This document shows positions 1-9,400 of a stretch of 45,267 nucleotides of DNA, piece by piece. Within the stretch, counting starts at the first letter, position 1, and each line of letters opens with the position of its first letter. The stretch spans positions 1-45,267 of the forward strand of contig CAYPID010000019.1 in the NCBI GenBank assembly GCA_964410725.1. Direction: 5' to 3'. The notes under the pieces were generated by a model. The model was not told the origin of the DNA, made no database searches, and saw only the letters and a list, made by a program, of their open reading frames with translations. The translations under genes were made by a program, and so were the position numbers. The DNA is from CALAZP01 sp964410725 (GTDB lineage Bacteria; Bacteroidota; Bacteroidia; Chitinophagales; Saprospiraceae).

Positions 1-1884
1 CATCAAGAATTTGGTGGAAGGGTAACCAAGTCAGATGGGGCAACCAGCACGCATTACCACGCCACCCACGTTGCAGGTACCATGATAGCCAGTGGAGTCG
101 TCGCCAGCGCCAAAGGAATGTCCACTCAGGCTTTATTAAACTCATACGATTGGAATAACGATTATTCAGAAATGGCCTTTGCAGCAGCTGCCGGGTTGTT
201 GGTATCCAACCATAGTTACGGTTTGGTAAGAGGATGGTATTATGATAGTGATGCTGGAGAGTGGATATGGAATGGGAATACCAGTATTAGCACCACAGAA
301 GATTACCTATTTGGATTCTATGACGCTTATTCCAGAGACTTAGATTTCGTAGCTAATGCAGCCCCGTATTATAATATCGTTTGGGCGGCGGGTAATGACC
401 GTAACGATACGGCTCCTGCGGGTGGTGTAGCTGAAGATGATGGAGGAGCTGATGGATTCGATTGCATCCCCCAAGAAGGGGTCGCCAAAAACATATTGAC
501 CATTGGGGCGGTAGGAGATTTAATCAATGGTTATACTACCCCAGGAGCTGTTACTATGTCCAGTTTCAGTAGTTGGGGGCCAGCTGACGATGGGAGGATC
601 AAACCAGATTTGGTTGCCAATGGAATTGGCCTTTATTCTACATATAATTCGGCTAATAACGCTTACGCATCTTCATCCGGAACATCAATGGCTGCACCGA
701 ATATATCTGGTTCTATTGGTTTATTATTGGAACACCAGCGAAACCTTTATGGTGAGGTAGTCATGCGCTCTTCTACATTGAAAGCCTTATTATTGCATAC
801 TGCAGATGAAGCGGGCAACACCGGCCCTGATTATTCCTATGGGTGGGGATTGGCTAACTTCAAAAAAGCTGCGGAACTCATTGAAGAGAATTACAATACG
901 GGGTATAATATTAGAGAATATGAATTGACCGATGGTCAGGTGATTAGTTTCCCGATTTATAAAGATGCAGCTCAAGATTTAAAAGTAACCATAGCTTGGA
1001 ATGATCCCGCGGGTACCCCTCCTGCTGCTTCCCTTAACCCAAGAGGTAAAATGTTAGTCAATGACCTGGACCTGAGATTGGATAATGGAACTACCAATAT
1101 GCCGTGGGTTTTAGATGTGGAAAATCCTGGGAATTCCGCCACAACAGGGGATAATATCACCGACAATGTGGAGCAGGTGATCATCTCCAATGGAAATGAA
1201 GAATTAGTGACTTTGGAAATTTCCCATAAGGGCACCCTTTCTGGGGGGAGTCAGATTGTGTCCGTAGTAATTAGTGGTAATAAGCCATTTGCTACCACAT
1301 CAATTGATTTGCAAGATAATGCCACCCATACTTCAGGGAATAATCTCCAAATTACCGAAGCATATATTATTTCAAATAGAACCGTACCCAACGGATTGCA
1401 GGTCGATTACTTGGCGTATGATTCCATTGTCCTCAAACCCGGCTTTACGGTAGAAGCTGGTGGCACTTTTAATGCCCAGATCTACGACCCGACCAGCCAA
1501 TGGGTCAATGATGCCCGATTACTTTACCCGGGTTTTATATACGAACGCAATACGGCTGCAAAGGTAGGACCATCTGATCGTCAGTTACCCACCCTACCTC
1601 CTACCCTTTTTTCTAAAGAACGACAGGAAGACCTTTTCAACCTTGCTCCTAATCCAACGACCCACTCTATAACGCTGAATTTCGGGGAATGGTCCGACGA
1701 AACATATCCAACCTCCCTTCAATTATTAGATCAAACTGGCAGGGTGCTTCAGACGTATTCTAAAAATGACCTTCAAGACCAAACCAACACCATATCTTTA
1801 ATCCAATATCCTCCAGGTATTTATTACTTAAAAGGATACTTTAAAGACGGGGTCCATACTCAAAAAATTATCAAAAACGAATAA
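1..1884 (+). CDS. Subtilisin-like (S8) serine protease with type IX secretion sorting domain, 5'-truncated
   Basis: The reading frame is open from base 1, so the gene begins before the window; the first ATG at 82 is internal. The S8 catalytic histidine lies in HATHVAGT (His codon 58-60), the oxyanion-hole Asn region is WAAGND (near 390), and the nucleophile is in SGTSMAAP (Ser codon 685-687). The catalytic Asp must lie upstream of the window. After the protease domain come beta-rich modules, including a segment near 1400-1490 that resembles the coat-hanger repeat of secreted Bacteroidota proteins. The last ~80 residues start with NLAPNPTTHSITLNF and end in a GIYYLKGYF..KIIK strand pattern, typical of a T9SS type A sorting domain. 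The protein is therefore expected to be secreted across the outer membrane or attached to the surface. The S8 family call is firm; the substrate is unknown. Confidence 0.93.
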   Translation, partial: HQEFGGRVTKSDGATSTHYHATHVAGTMIASGVVASAKGMSTQALLNSYDWNNDYSEMAFAAAAGLLVSNHSYGLVRGWYYDSDAGEWIWNGNTSISTTEDYLFGFYDAYSRDLDFVANAAPYYNIVWAAGNDRNDTAPAGGVAEDDGGADGFDCIPQEGVAKNILTIGAVGDLINGYTTPGAVTMSSFSSWGPADDGRIKPDLVANGIGLYSTYNSANNAYASSSGTSMAAPNISGSIGLLLEHQRNLYGEVVMRSSTLKALLLHTADEAGNTGPDYSYGWGLANFKKAAELIEENYNTGYNIREYELTDGQVISFPIYKDAAQDLKVTIAWNDPAGTPPAASLNPRGKMLVNDLDLRLDNGTTNMPWVLDVENPGNSATTGDNITDNVEQVIISNGNEELVTLEISHKGTLSGGSQIVSVVISGNKPFATTSIDLQDNATHTSGNNLQITEAYIISNRTVPNGLQVDYLAYDSIVLKPGFTVEAGGTFNAQIYDPTSQWVNDARLLYPGFIYERNTAAKVGPSDRQLPTLPPTLFSKERQEDLFNLAPNPTTHSITLNFGEWSDETYPTSLQLLDQTGRVLQTYSKNDLQDQTNTISLIQYPPGIYYLKGYFKDGVHTQKIIKNE

Positions 1885-1895
1885 ATGCGCATCCA

Positions 1896-2795
1896 ATGCC
1901 CTCAATTACAGAATTGGTAGGACAAACTCCTTTGGTTCCGATTCCATTTGAAAATCCATCAGTGAAAATTTACGGAAAAATGGAAGGGCATAATCCAGGG
2001 GGTAGCGTTAAAGATAGAGCTGCCTTAGGGATGATAAGGGGGGCCTTGCAAAGAGGTGAGCTCTCACCAGGAGATCACCTAATTGAAGCCACCTCAGGTA
2101 ATACAGGTATTGCTCTTGCTATGATTGGGCAACAAAAGGGGCTTCAGGTCCATCTAGTAATGCCCGACAACTCCACTCAAGAAAGAATACAAACAATGCA
2201 GGCCTTCGGTGCTCAGGTCATTTTGACCCCAGCATCTAAAACCATAGAATATTCCAGAACTATAGCAGATCAATGGGCGAAAGAAAAAGGTTATTTTCAA
2301 TTGGATCAATTTGCCAACGACGATAACTGGAAAGCTCACTATCATTCCACAGGTCCCGAAATTTGGAAAGATACCGAAGGTACAATTACTCATTTTGTAT
2401 CTGCTATGGGCACCACTGGTACCATTATGGGCGTTAGTAAATACCTAAAAGAAAAAAATTCAAAAGTAACTATTATAGGCGTGCAACCTGCTGAAGGGAC
2501 CTCTATTCCTGGAATTAGGCGATGGAGTCCAGCTTTTCTTCCAAAAATTTTTAATCCACAGTGGGTGGACTTAACCGTAGATATTGACCAGGAAGCGGCC
2601 AAAGAACAAACCATTAAAAATGCCGTGGAAAGAGGAATATTTGGAGGATTGAGTGCCGGAGGAGCAACCGCTGCAGCTATCCAAATTGCCCATCAACTTG
2701 AAGAAGGCGTTATCGTATGCATCATCTGCGATCGAGGAGATCGATACCTTTCTTCTGGATTATTCAATATTGAAAATCCTACTTTGGTGGATTGA
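1896..2795 (+). CDS. cysM: Cysteine synthase, CysM type (PLP-dependent)
   Basis: This 299-residue fold-type II PLP enzyme makes L-cysteine from O-acetylserine and sulfide; CysM enzymes can also use thiosulfate to form S-sulfocysteine. The PLP lysine is K39 in GGSVKDRA, the substrate loop TSGNTG follows near residue 68, and the phosphate-binding loop is GGLSAGG near 252. The length fits CysM (about 300) and it lacks the extra C-terminal CBS domains of longer homologues. The ATG lies 11 bp after the protease stop. Its 3' end overlaps the convergent aceK gene by 17 bp. The ability of this family to take thiosulfate is relevant because a sulfur-oxidation island lies 10 kb downstream, but the choice of CysM over CysK rests on general sequence character only. 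Confidence 0.88.
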   Translation: MPSITELVGQTPLVPIPFENPSVKIYGKMEGHNPGGSVKDRAALGMIRGALQRGELSPGDHLIEATSGNTGIALAMIGQQKGLQVHLVMPDNSTQERIQTMQAFGAQVILTPASKTIEYSRTIADQWAKEKGYFQLDQFANDDNWKAHYHSTGPEIWKDTEGTITHFVSAMGTTGTIMGVSKYLKEKNSKVTIIGVQPAEGTSIPGIRRWSPAFLPKIFNPQWVDLTVDIDQEAAKEQTIKNAVERGIFGGLSAGGATAAAIQIAHQLEEGVIVCIICDRGDRYLSSGLFNIENPTLVD

Positions 2796-4539
2796 TTTTA
2801 ATGGGATCGAACTGTTGGTAAATCTTTTTAAATCTCAGCCGCCTTCTATAAGGGAACACATCTACAATCTCCCCAGCTATTAATTGCTTTTGGACATTAA
2901 TCCAAAAGGACACATCGAATAAGTCGCCATGGTATTCGTAGAATATCTTTAATATTTCAGGCCGGCCAATTAAGAATTTGGGAAACTCCTCGGGGAATAC
3001 ATCATTAGGGCCCACAGAATACCATGGCTCTGAAGATAAATCATCTTCGTATCTAGATGATTCAGGAATTTTCCTGAAATTATAATCCGTTAAAAACCCG
3101 ATTTCATCATAATCGTAAAAAACTACCCTGTTTAATCGGGTAACTCCAAAGTTTTTCAAGAGCATATCTCCAGGAAATATATTAACCCTGGCCATATCCT
3201 TAATGGCTTTTCCATATTCAATCACCACTTCTACTGCCTCCTCAGGTGTGGCAGTTTCCAAAAACAAATTCAAGGGCACCATCTTTTTTTCAATATACAA
3301 ATGCCTGATTTCGACCGTATCTTCGCTAACCTTCAACTTATTAGGAGCTACCATTTCCAATTCTTCCAATAACTCTTTGGAAAACCGCTTTTTTTCGAAA
3401 ACAAAATTTTCAAACATGTGGGAATCGGCCATTCTACCTACTCGATCATGTCGTGATACCAAAGCGTATTTTTCCTTTACTTCCTCCTCCGATACTTGTT
3501 TAGGAGGCTGAAAAGTATCCTTAATCAATTTGAATACCATATTGTAGGAAGGAAGAGTAAAAACACTCATTACCATTCCTTTCACCCCGGGAGCAATTAT
3601 GAATTTATCTAATGAAACTTGCATGTGTCGAAGAAAATCCCTGAACATTACTGTTTTGCCATGCTTTTCAAAGCCAATGGAATTGTATAGTTCCCCTAAA
3701 CTTTTAGAAGGTAAAATACTCTTCAAAAAATCTACCATCTCACTCGCAATATCAGTATCGACCAAAAAATAAGATCGGTTGTAACTAAAAATGGAACTTA
3801 AATCATTGACCTCGGTCAATAAAGCATCGACATAAATTCCATTTTTTTCGTGCAATAATGGCAGCACAAATGGATACTTCCGATCTTCAATAGCGATTCT
3901 TCCCACGATATAAGCTCCCTTATTTCTATAAAAGATACTTTTGAGAACTTCTATTCTAGCATTGCGCAAAGAGTATTTTTGATCCAACCAAACTTTTCGA
4001 ATAGACCTTGATATATATTGAATATCCCGATTGATATCTTCGAATTCTGCATTAAATCTGAAGAAGGAAAAAAGTTGCCTAACTGTCAATTCCACCTCAT
4101 CGGTCAAATAGATAGTGTGGTAAATCGGAAGCATGGATCTGAATTCTCTGTAAGAAGCTGTGGCATGTACAAACATCAGGTCTTCATCAGCACTCAATCC
4201 AATATGGCTATGCCTGAAAACAGAGTTGTAAAATGTCTCTGCAATATTTCTACTATTAAAGTTCAGTATTTCCTCGAGAAACATTTCCTTCATTTCCCGC
4301 CAAAAGTCTCGATCTTCACGTTTATGGCCAATCAATTGAATCAATTCTTCTGTAGTGTTTCCTACCGATTGACGATATAACATGAGGCGCTCCCTAGCAT
4401 CTTCTTGAATGCCATGCCAATCTTTGTTTTCAAATCGAATTCCAGCTCTTTTCGTAATGCGCTTGAACTGGTGCTGATAATTGATGAAGGCATCCAGAAT
4501 CAAGTAGGCCGCTTCATAAGGAACGAGTTTTTCAAACAT
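2779..4539 (-). CDS. aceK: Isocitrate dehydrogenase kinase/phosphatase AceK
   Basis: The bifunctional enzyme phosphorylates and dephosphorylates isocitrate dehydrogenase, steering carbon between the TCA cycle and the glyoxylate shunt. At 586 residues it matches the family length (E. coli about 578). The N-terminal regulatory half begins with the typical FENKDWHGIQEDARERL block. The kinase half contains HDRVGRMAD, IRHLYIEKKMVPLN, the catalytic loop NIFPGDMLLKNFGVTR (Asp458, Asn463) and the metal-binding segment VFYDYDEIGF (Asp476), then SEPWYS and DVFPEEF, all AceK hallmarks. No key residue appears lost. It lies 3 bp after the VIT-family gene and is probably co-transcribed with it. AceK is mostly known from Proteobacteria, so its presence here is notable. 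No icd, aceA or aceB lies in the window. Confidence 0.96.
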   Translation of the reverse strand: MFEKLVPYEAAYLILDAFINYQHQFKRITKRAGIRFENKDWHGIQEDARERLMLYRQSVGNTTEELIQLIGHKREDRDFWREMKEMFLEEILNFNSRNIAETFYNSVFRHSHIGLSADEDLMFVHATASYREFRSMLPIYHTIYLTDEVELTVRQLFSFFRFNAEFEDINRDIQYISRSIRKVWLDQKYSLRNARIEVLKSIFYRNKGAYIVGRIAIEDRKYPFVLPLLHEKNGIYVDALLTEVNDLSSIFSYNRSYFLVDTDIASEMVDFLKSILPSKSLGELYNSIGFEKHGKTVMFRDFLRHMQVSLDKFIIAPGVKGMVMSVFTLPSYNMVFKLIKDTFQPPKQVSEEEVKEKYALVSRHDRVGRMADSHMFENFVFEKKRFSKELLEELEMVAPNKLKVSEDTVEIRHLYIEKKMVPLNLFLETATPEEAVEVVIEYGKAIKDMARVNIFPGDMLLKNFGVTRLNRVVFYDYDEIGFLTDYNFRKIPESSRYEDDLSSEPWYSVGPNDVFPEEFPKFLIGRPEILKIFYEYHGDLFDVSFWINVQKQLIAGEIVDVFPYRRRLRFKKIYQQFDPIKINPPK

Positions 4540-4542
4540 TGA

Positions 4543-5262
4543 TTAGCTTTTTAGTCCGCCTCCTAAAATCCAGGCTTCAAATAAAAATCCAACATAATAG
4601 GCTAATGCGGCCGCTATAATTCCTAGAATTAAAGTTTCAACGGTCCCCCTAAAATGAGAGGTTTCATTTACATTGGCTTTCAAATATCCTATAATCATGA
4701 AGGCTAACGAGGTCAAAATACAGGTCCATAAAAACTCATTACCACTAAATCCAACAATGAAATCATAGGTATAAAGTAATAGAGGAATCAAACCAATAAT
4801 AAAAAAAGCTACAAAAGTAACCGTCCCTACGAGGATTGGAGTCTTGGAACTGGGCGCCATTTCTAAACCTTCTTTCATATTAGTATCCACCCATAATTCC
4901 TTGTCTGCGGTAAACCGGTCAATGACCTGACTCAATAAATCCCCTGTAAAACCCTTTCTCCTGTAGATTTCAGTAAGAGAAGCTTTTTTCCTTTCTGGGA
5001 ATTTTTCAACTTCTGCCAATTCAGCCAATCGATGTTTGTTGTAATTATCATTCTCCGATTTTGCACTCAAGTATGCACCTACAGACATAGAAAAACCGTC
5101 CGCTAATAGATTAGCAAAACCGAGGATTAAAATGACTGCTGCATCGAGATTGGCTCCAACCGCTCCGGCAACTACCGCGAAAGTGGTGACGCTTCCATCT
5201 ATTCCACCGTACACAAACTCACCCAAATAACGCTGCCATTTTTCAACTAAGTTTTTCAACAT
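4543..5262 (-). CDS. VIT1/CCC1-family iron/manganese transporter
   Basis: This 239-residue membrane protein has the VIT signature GGIDGSVTTFAVVAG near residues 19-33, followed by LLADGFSMSVGAYLSAKSE, the region of TM2 that holds the metal-path Asp and Met. A hydrophilic, charged central segment (about residues 70-125, KHRLAELAEVEKFPERKKA) corresponds to the cytosolic metal-binding domain of the family, and three further hydrophobic helices follow. Family members move Fe2+ or Mn2+ out of the cytosol; which metal is used here cannot be read. It is the first gene of a two-gene unit with aceK (3 bp gap). The ATG at 5262 is preceded by an A+T-rich leader. Confidence 0.88.
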   Translation of the reverse strand: MLKNLVEKWQRYLGEFVYGGIDGSVTTFAVVAGAVGANLDAAVILILGFANLLADGFSMSVGAYLSAKSENDNYNKHRLAELAEVEKFPERKKASLTEIYRRKGFTGDLLSQVIDRFTADKELWVDTNMKEGLEMAPSSKTPILVGTVTFVAFFIIGLIPLLLYTYDFIVGFSGNEFLWTCILTSLAFMIIGYLKANVNETSHFRGTVETLILGIIAAALAYYVGFLFEAWILGGGLKS

Positions 5263-5367
5263 TCTTTAAGATTTGATACCATTTAATCATATTGATCTCC
5301 GAACCTATTCACCAATATTCCCCTGAAGCATTCTATTTGTGCACGTTCCGTAGTTCTTATCTTTTTA

Positions 5368-6489
5368 CTATTCTTCAGCAGCCATCATCCCTTCAATATA
5401 ATAAGCTCCTTTCGTCACAAAAGTCTGGTTGGCTAGAGTGGAGTCTCCGAGTATTTCAATTCTACCATCATCCACTAATCCCGTTCCCACTTTGATTTTC
5501 TCATACTGATCTCCTTTGACTAAAAATACAAAATATTCTCCAGCGTTTTCCACTACTGCCGATTCAGGAAGCGTAACAGCTTCCTTTTCCTCTGTTTGAA
5601 TCACTACATTCATGAAAGTTCCAGGTGCTATTGAAACTGGCTCATTATGAAAATGTCCGTGGACTTTTGATTTGTTAGTCTCACTATCAATGGCATGTCC
5701 AACCAAATAAACCTCTCCCTCATAATAAGCTTCTTTACCCGCCATATGAGCTTTAAAATATTGTCCTTTTTGAATTTCTGGTAGATCTTTAGAGAAAATA
5801 TCAATTTCTAGGTGAATGTGGTCTATATCTATAATTTGATATAATAAATCGTTAGGGCCAATTAATTTACCAAGATTCACATTAATTTCATTAATATATC
5901 CCGTAATGGGAGATACTATATTAAGGATGGTCTCAATGGTTTCACTCTCTACCAATTTTTTGGGATTTAGTCCCAACAGCAAGAGCTCCTTTTCTAATCC
6001 TTCCAATTTGACCTTACCCATTTTATAGGCTGCATAAGCTACATCATAAGCTTTTTCTGAAACCGCCTTTTTCTCCAATAAAGAAGTTTGACGCTCCCAC
6101 TCACTTTTAAGTTGTTGAAATTGAAAATGAGCTGTGAGAAAATTTTCTTGAATAGCTATGATATCAGGATGGGTCACTGTAGCCAAAACCTGCCCCTTTT
6201 TAACAAAATCCCCTGGCAAAAAGCGAGTTGATTGGATGAAACCTGCTGTTGCACAATATACAGAAGCCAAACTAGAGGGTGGAACATCAATAATTCCAGT
6301 TGCTTGCACATAAGAACCTAAAGTTCTTAATTCCATTTTACCGATTTCAATACCAGCCAAATCCAACTGAGCGGGACTTAATAACCCATTTGCAGCTTCT
6401 TCTACAACTGCGGGGTTTTGTTGCTCCGGACTATTATTACATGCATAAAAAGCCCAGATAGAAAACATGATTAAACCTATATTTTTCAT
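5368..6489 (-). CDS. RND efflux periplasmic adaptor (CusB/CzcB-like lipoprotein)
   Basis: A 373-residue membrane-fusion protein linking the inner-membrane pump to the outer-membrane channel. The N-terminus is a lipoprotein signal with lipobox FYAC (Cys17), so it is lipid anchored. A barrel-sandwich (biotinyl-lipoyl-like) half-motif is seen in ASVYCATAGFIQSTRFLPGDFVKKGQ, a coiled-coil hairpin occupies about residues 115-165, and the second half-motif is IVSPITGYINEINVNLGKLI. A beta-barrel and membrane-proximal domain end the protein (LPESAVVENAGEYFVFL). It starts 10 bp after the CusA-OMF gene and is the last gene of the operon. No Met- or His-rich metal-binding N-terminus is present, so the exact cation (Cu, Ag, Zn, Co, Cd) cannot be inferred. 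Confidence 0.9.
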   Translation of the reverse strand: MKNIGLIMFSIWAFYACNNSPEQQNPAVVEEAANGLLSPAQLDLAGIEIGKMELRTLGSYVQATGIIDVPPSSLASVYCATAGFIQSTRFLPGDFVKKGQVLATVTHPDIIAIQENFLTAHFQFQQLKSEWERQTSLLEKKAVSEKAYDVAYAAYKMGKVKLEGLEKELLLLGLNPKKLVESETIETILNIVSPITGYINEINVNLGKLIGPNDLLYQIIDIDHIHLEIDIFSKDLPEIQKGQYFKAHMAGKEAYYEGEVYLVGHAIDSETNKSKVHGHFHNEPVSIAPGTFMNVVIQTEEKEAVTLPESAVVENAGEYFVFLVKGDQYEKIKVGTGLVDDGRIEILGDSTLANQTFVTKGAYYIEGMMAAEE

Positions 6490-6499
6490 TTTCTTTTAA

Positions 6500-9400
6500 T
6501 TATTGGATGAAATACTCAAGATTAATAACCGCCTGATTATAGTCATTAATCAGTTGATAATATTCTCTTTTAGCTTGAAATACACTTTCCAAACTTAGGA
6601 CAAACTTAAAAATGTCAATGGCGCCATCTTTCAGTTGAACATTAGCTAAATCCTCTAGCAACTGTGCGTTAGTAAGCAGTTGGGTACCATTTTCCTCTAC
6701 CCTGTTTTTATAGAGTTGCGCTTGAACTTGAGCTCGTTCATAAGCTGTTTTCAATAGCTTAGATTGCAGATCAGTTTCAATTTTACTAGAGGCCACCTGA
6801 ATAAGAGCTCGCTCAATTTTTGCTTTAGGTTCTTTTCTCCAAAGAGGCACACTGGCCCCAAGTGTCAAGCCTTGAAGAGAAAAATCAGGTCGAATACTCT
6901 GGTTAAAATACCCCAAAGTCCACTGGGGTTGAAGTGCTGCCTTTGCAACCTCAACTTGATTTTCAGCATATTGAGATTGAAGAACATAAGGCTGAATCAA
7001 ATTTTCACTCTCATAATTTCCCTCCGGAAAAGCCAACGCCTCAGGCGGTCCCGTAAACCGTTGCTCGATAGGATTATCTAGTAAAGCCAATGCTGATAAT
7101 TGTGCTAAAGAAGTGGCTGATTGGGCACGGGCATTAGCCAACTGTCGGTTAGCAATGTTTAGATTATTTTCTACCAAAACTAACTCTAACTGGTCTGTGG
7201 CGCCAGCTTCCAAGCTTACTTTTGCCTTTTCATAAAGATCTTCAAGAACATCAACTCGTCTTTCCTCCAGCTGAGTCAAATATTGATCATACTGCCATTG
7301 ATACCAAGCCGCTTTAACTTCCTTTCGAATTGACTTAAGTAATAGATTTTTCTGAGCTCCAGTAATCGATTTTAAAGAAATTTCCCCGTTTTTTACGGCC
7401 TTATCCTCAGCTCTGTTTCCCAAACTTTGGCGGAAAGTAAATTTATAATCAAACAAAGCTGTATTGGTTTGCCCCAACTCTGCTTCCGTCTCGAATCCAG
7501 GTATTTTGCGCCAATGTTCAATTCCTAATTGAATTTGTTCCATACTCAAATCCATTTGTTGGATCCTTGGATGATTCTTTTCAAGGCTTTGAAGTATGTT
7601 TTCCAAAGAGGTAGTTTGCTGACTCCAAGCTGGTATTCCAAACCAAGTCAATAAGATTATAATAGGAAGGCTATTTAATTTTTTCACCCCTACAATTTTT
7701 CGATTAATCAAAAAATATAAAGCTGGCATTAATACCAAGGTCAGTAAGGTAGCGGTTATCAATCCACCTATGACCACAGTTGCTAAAGGTTTTTGAACTT
7801 CAGCTCCATTGGAAGTACTCAATGCCATAGGCAGAAAACCCAAGGCCGCTACAATAGCAGTCATGAGAACTGGGCGCAAACGAGCAAGGCTACCCGTGGT
7901 AATTATCTCATGCAAATCCGTCATTCCATCCTCATATCTTAATTTGTTGAAGTGGCTGATTAATACAATTCCATTAAGGACGGCTACGCCAAAAAGAGCT
8001 ATAAATCCGACTCCAGCTGAAATACTAAACGGCATTTCCCTCACCAAAAGAGCCACAATTCCCCCTATGGCAGAAAGGGGTACTGCAGTGAATATCAGAA
8101 GGGCATATTTAATTTTACCGAAGGTGAAATACAACAAAATTAAAATGAGAAATAAAGCAGCAGGAACTGCCACACTCAATCGCTTTTGGGCCGCTTCCAG
8201 GTTTTCAAATTCACCCCCGTATTGAATCGAATACCCCGCAGGTAATTTTAACTCCGCTGCAAGGGTTTCCTGAATTTCAGCTACCAAACTAGCCACGTCT
8301 CGATTTCGAACATTAACGCCGATATTGATTCTTCTTTTGGCATCTTCTCGAGAAATTTGCATGGGTCCTTCCACATAATCCAAACTAGCCACTTCCGAAA
8401 GGGGAAGACTTCTACCATCCGACAAATGAATGAAAAGTTGTTTCAAATTCAACTGATCTCGATATTTAGGCGCCAATCTGACGACTAAATCAAACTTCCT
8501 TTCGTTTTCGAAAACTACTCCTGCTGTTTCTCCTGCATAGGCGGTCTTGACTAAAGTATTGATCTCTTCAATAGAGGCACCGTATTGAGCCAATCGGTCG
8601 CGGTCATAGTTGATTCTGAGTTGCGTTAATCCCTCTGTTTGTTCTACTTTAACATCACCAGCTCCCTCAATTTTTTCAATAATGGCAGCTGTTTGATCCC
8701 CCAAAATCTTTAGCATCTCTGTATTCTCACCAAAAATTTTAATGGCAATATCGGTTTTTGCTCCTGTCATTAATTCATTAAAGCGCAACTGAATGGGCTG
8801 AGTAAATTCAAAAGAAACACCAGCCACCACCGTCAGCTTTTTTTTCATTTTTTCTACTAATTCCTCCCGGCTACTTGCACTGGTCCACTCTTCTTTAGCC
8901 TTAAGGATAATCATGATATCTGCATCTTCTATGGCCATTGGATCCGTGGGCACTTCCGCAGTTCCTATCTTAGAAACCACGTGATTAATCTCTGGAAAAT
9001 TTTCTAGTAAAACCTGTTCTGCTTTTGTGGATGAAGCAATACTTTCTTGCAAGGAACTACCCGGTTGAATGGTCATCTGCATCGCCAAATCTCCTTCCTC
9101 AAGGGTAGGAATAAATTCGGATCCCATGGAACTGAAAAGCACTCCAGCAATGATTAAGGCCGTAGAAGCGATTCCCACCAAAACCTTGGGAAATTTAAGC
9201 GCTGCATTCAGAACTGGAAGATATATTCCTCTAAGGGCATTCATCAACTTATCTGATAGGGTTAAATGCTCCCTTATATTCTTATTTAAAAAAAGTGCAG
9301 ACACTGCAGGGACATAGGTCAAGGATAATATTAATGCCCCCAAAATCGCAAAACTAAAAGTCATGGCCATTGGGCGAAACATCTTACCCTCAATGCCGGT

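Noticed and set aside
2056..2067. GTGAG-CT-CTCAC inverted repeat, similar to the GTGA...TCAC sites
   Set aside because: Spacing differs (4 bp between GTGA and TCAC) and it lies inside the cysM coding region with no nearby promoter.
3203..3511. 102-codon frame opposite aceK, and similar long frames opposite other large genes
   Set aside because: They are antisense to firmly identified genes and encode no recognisable domains.
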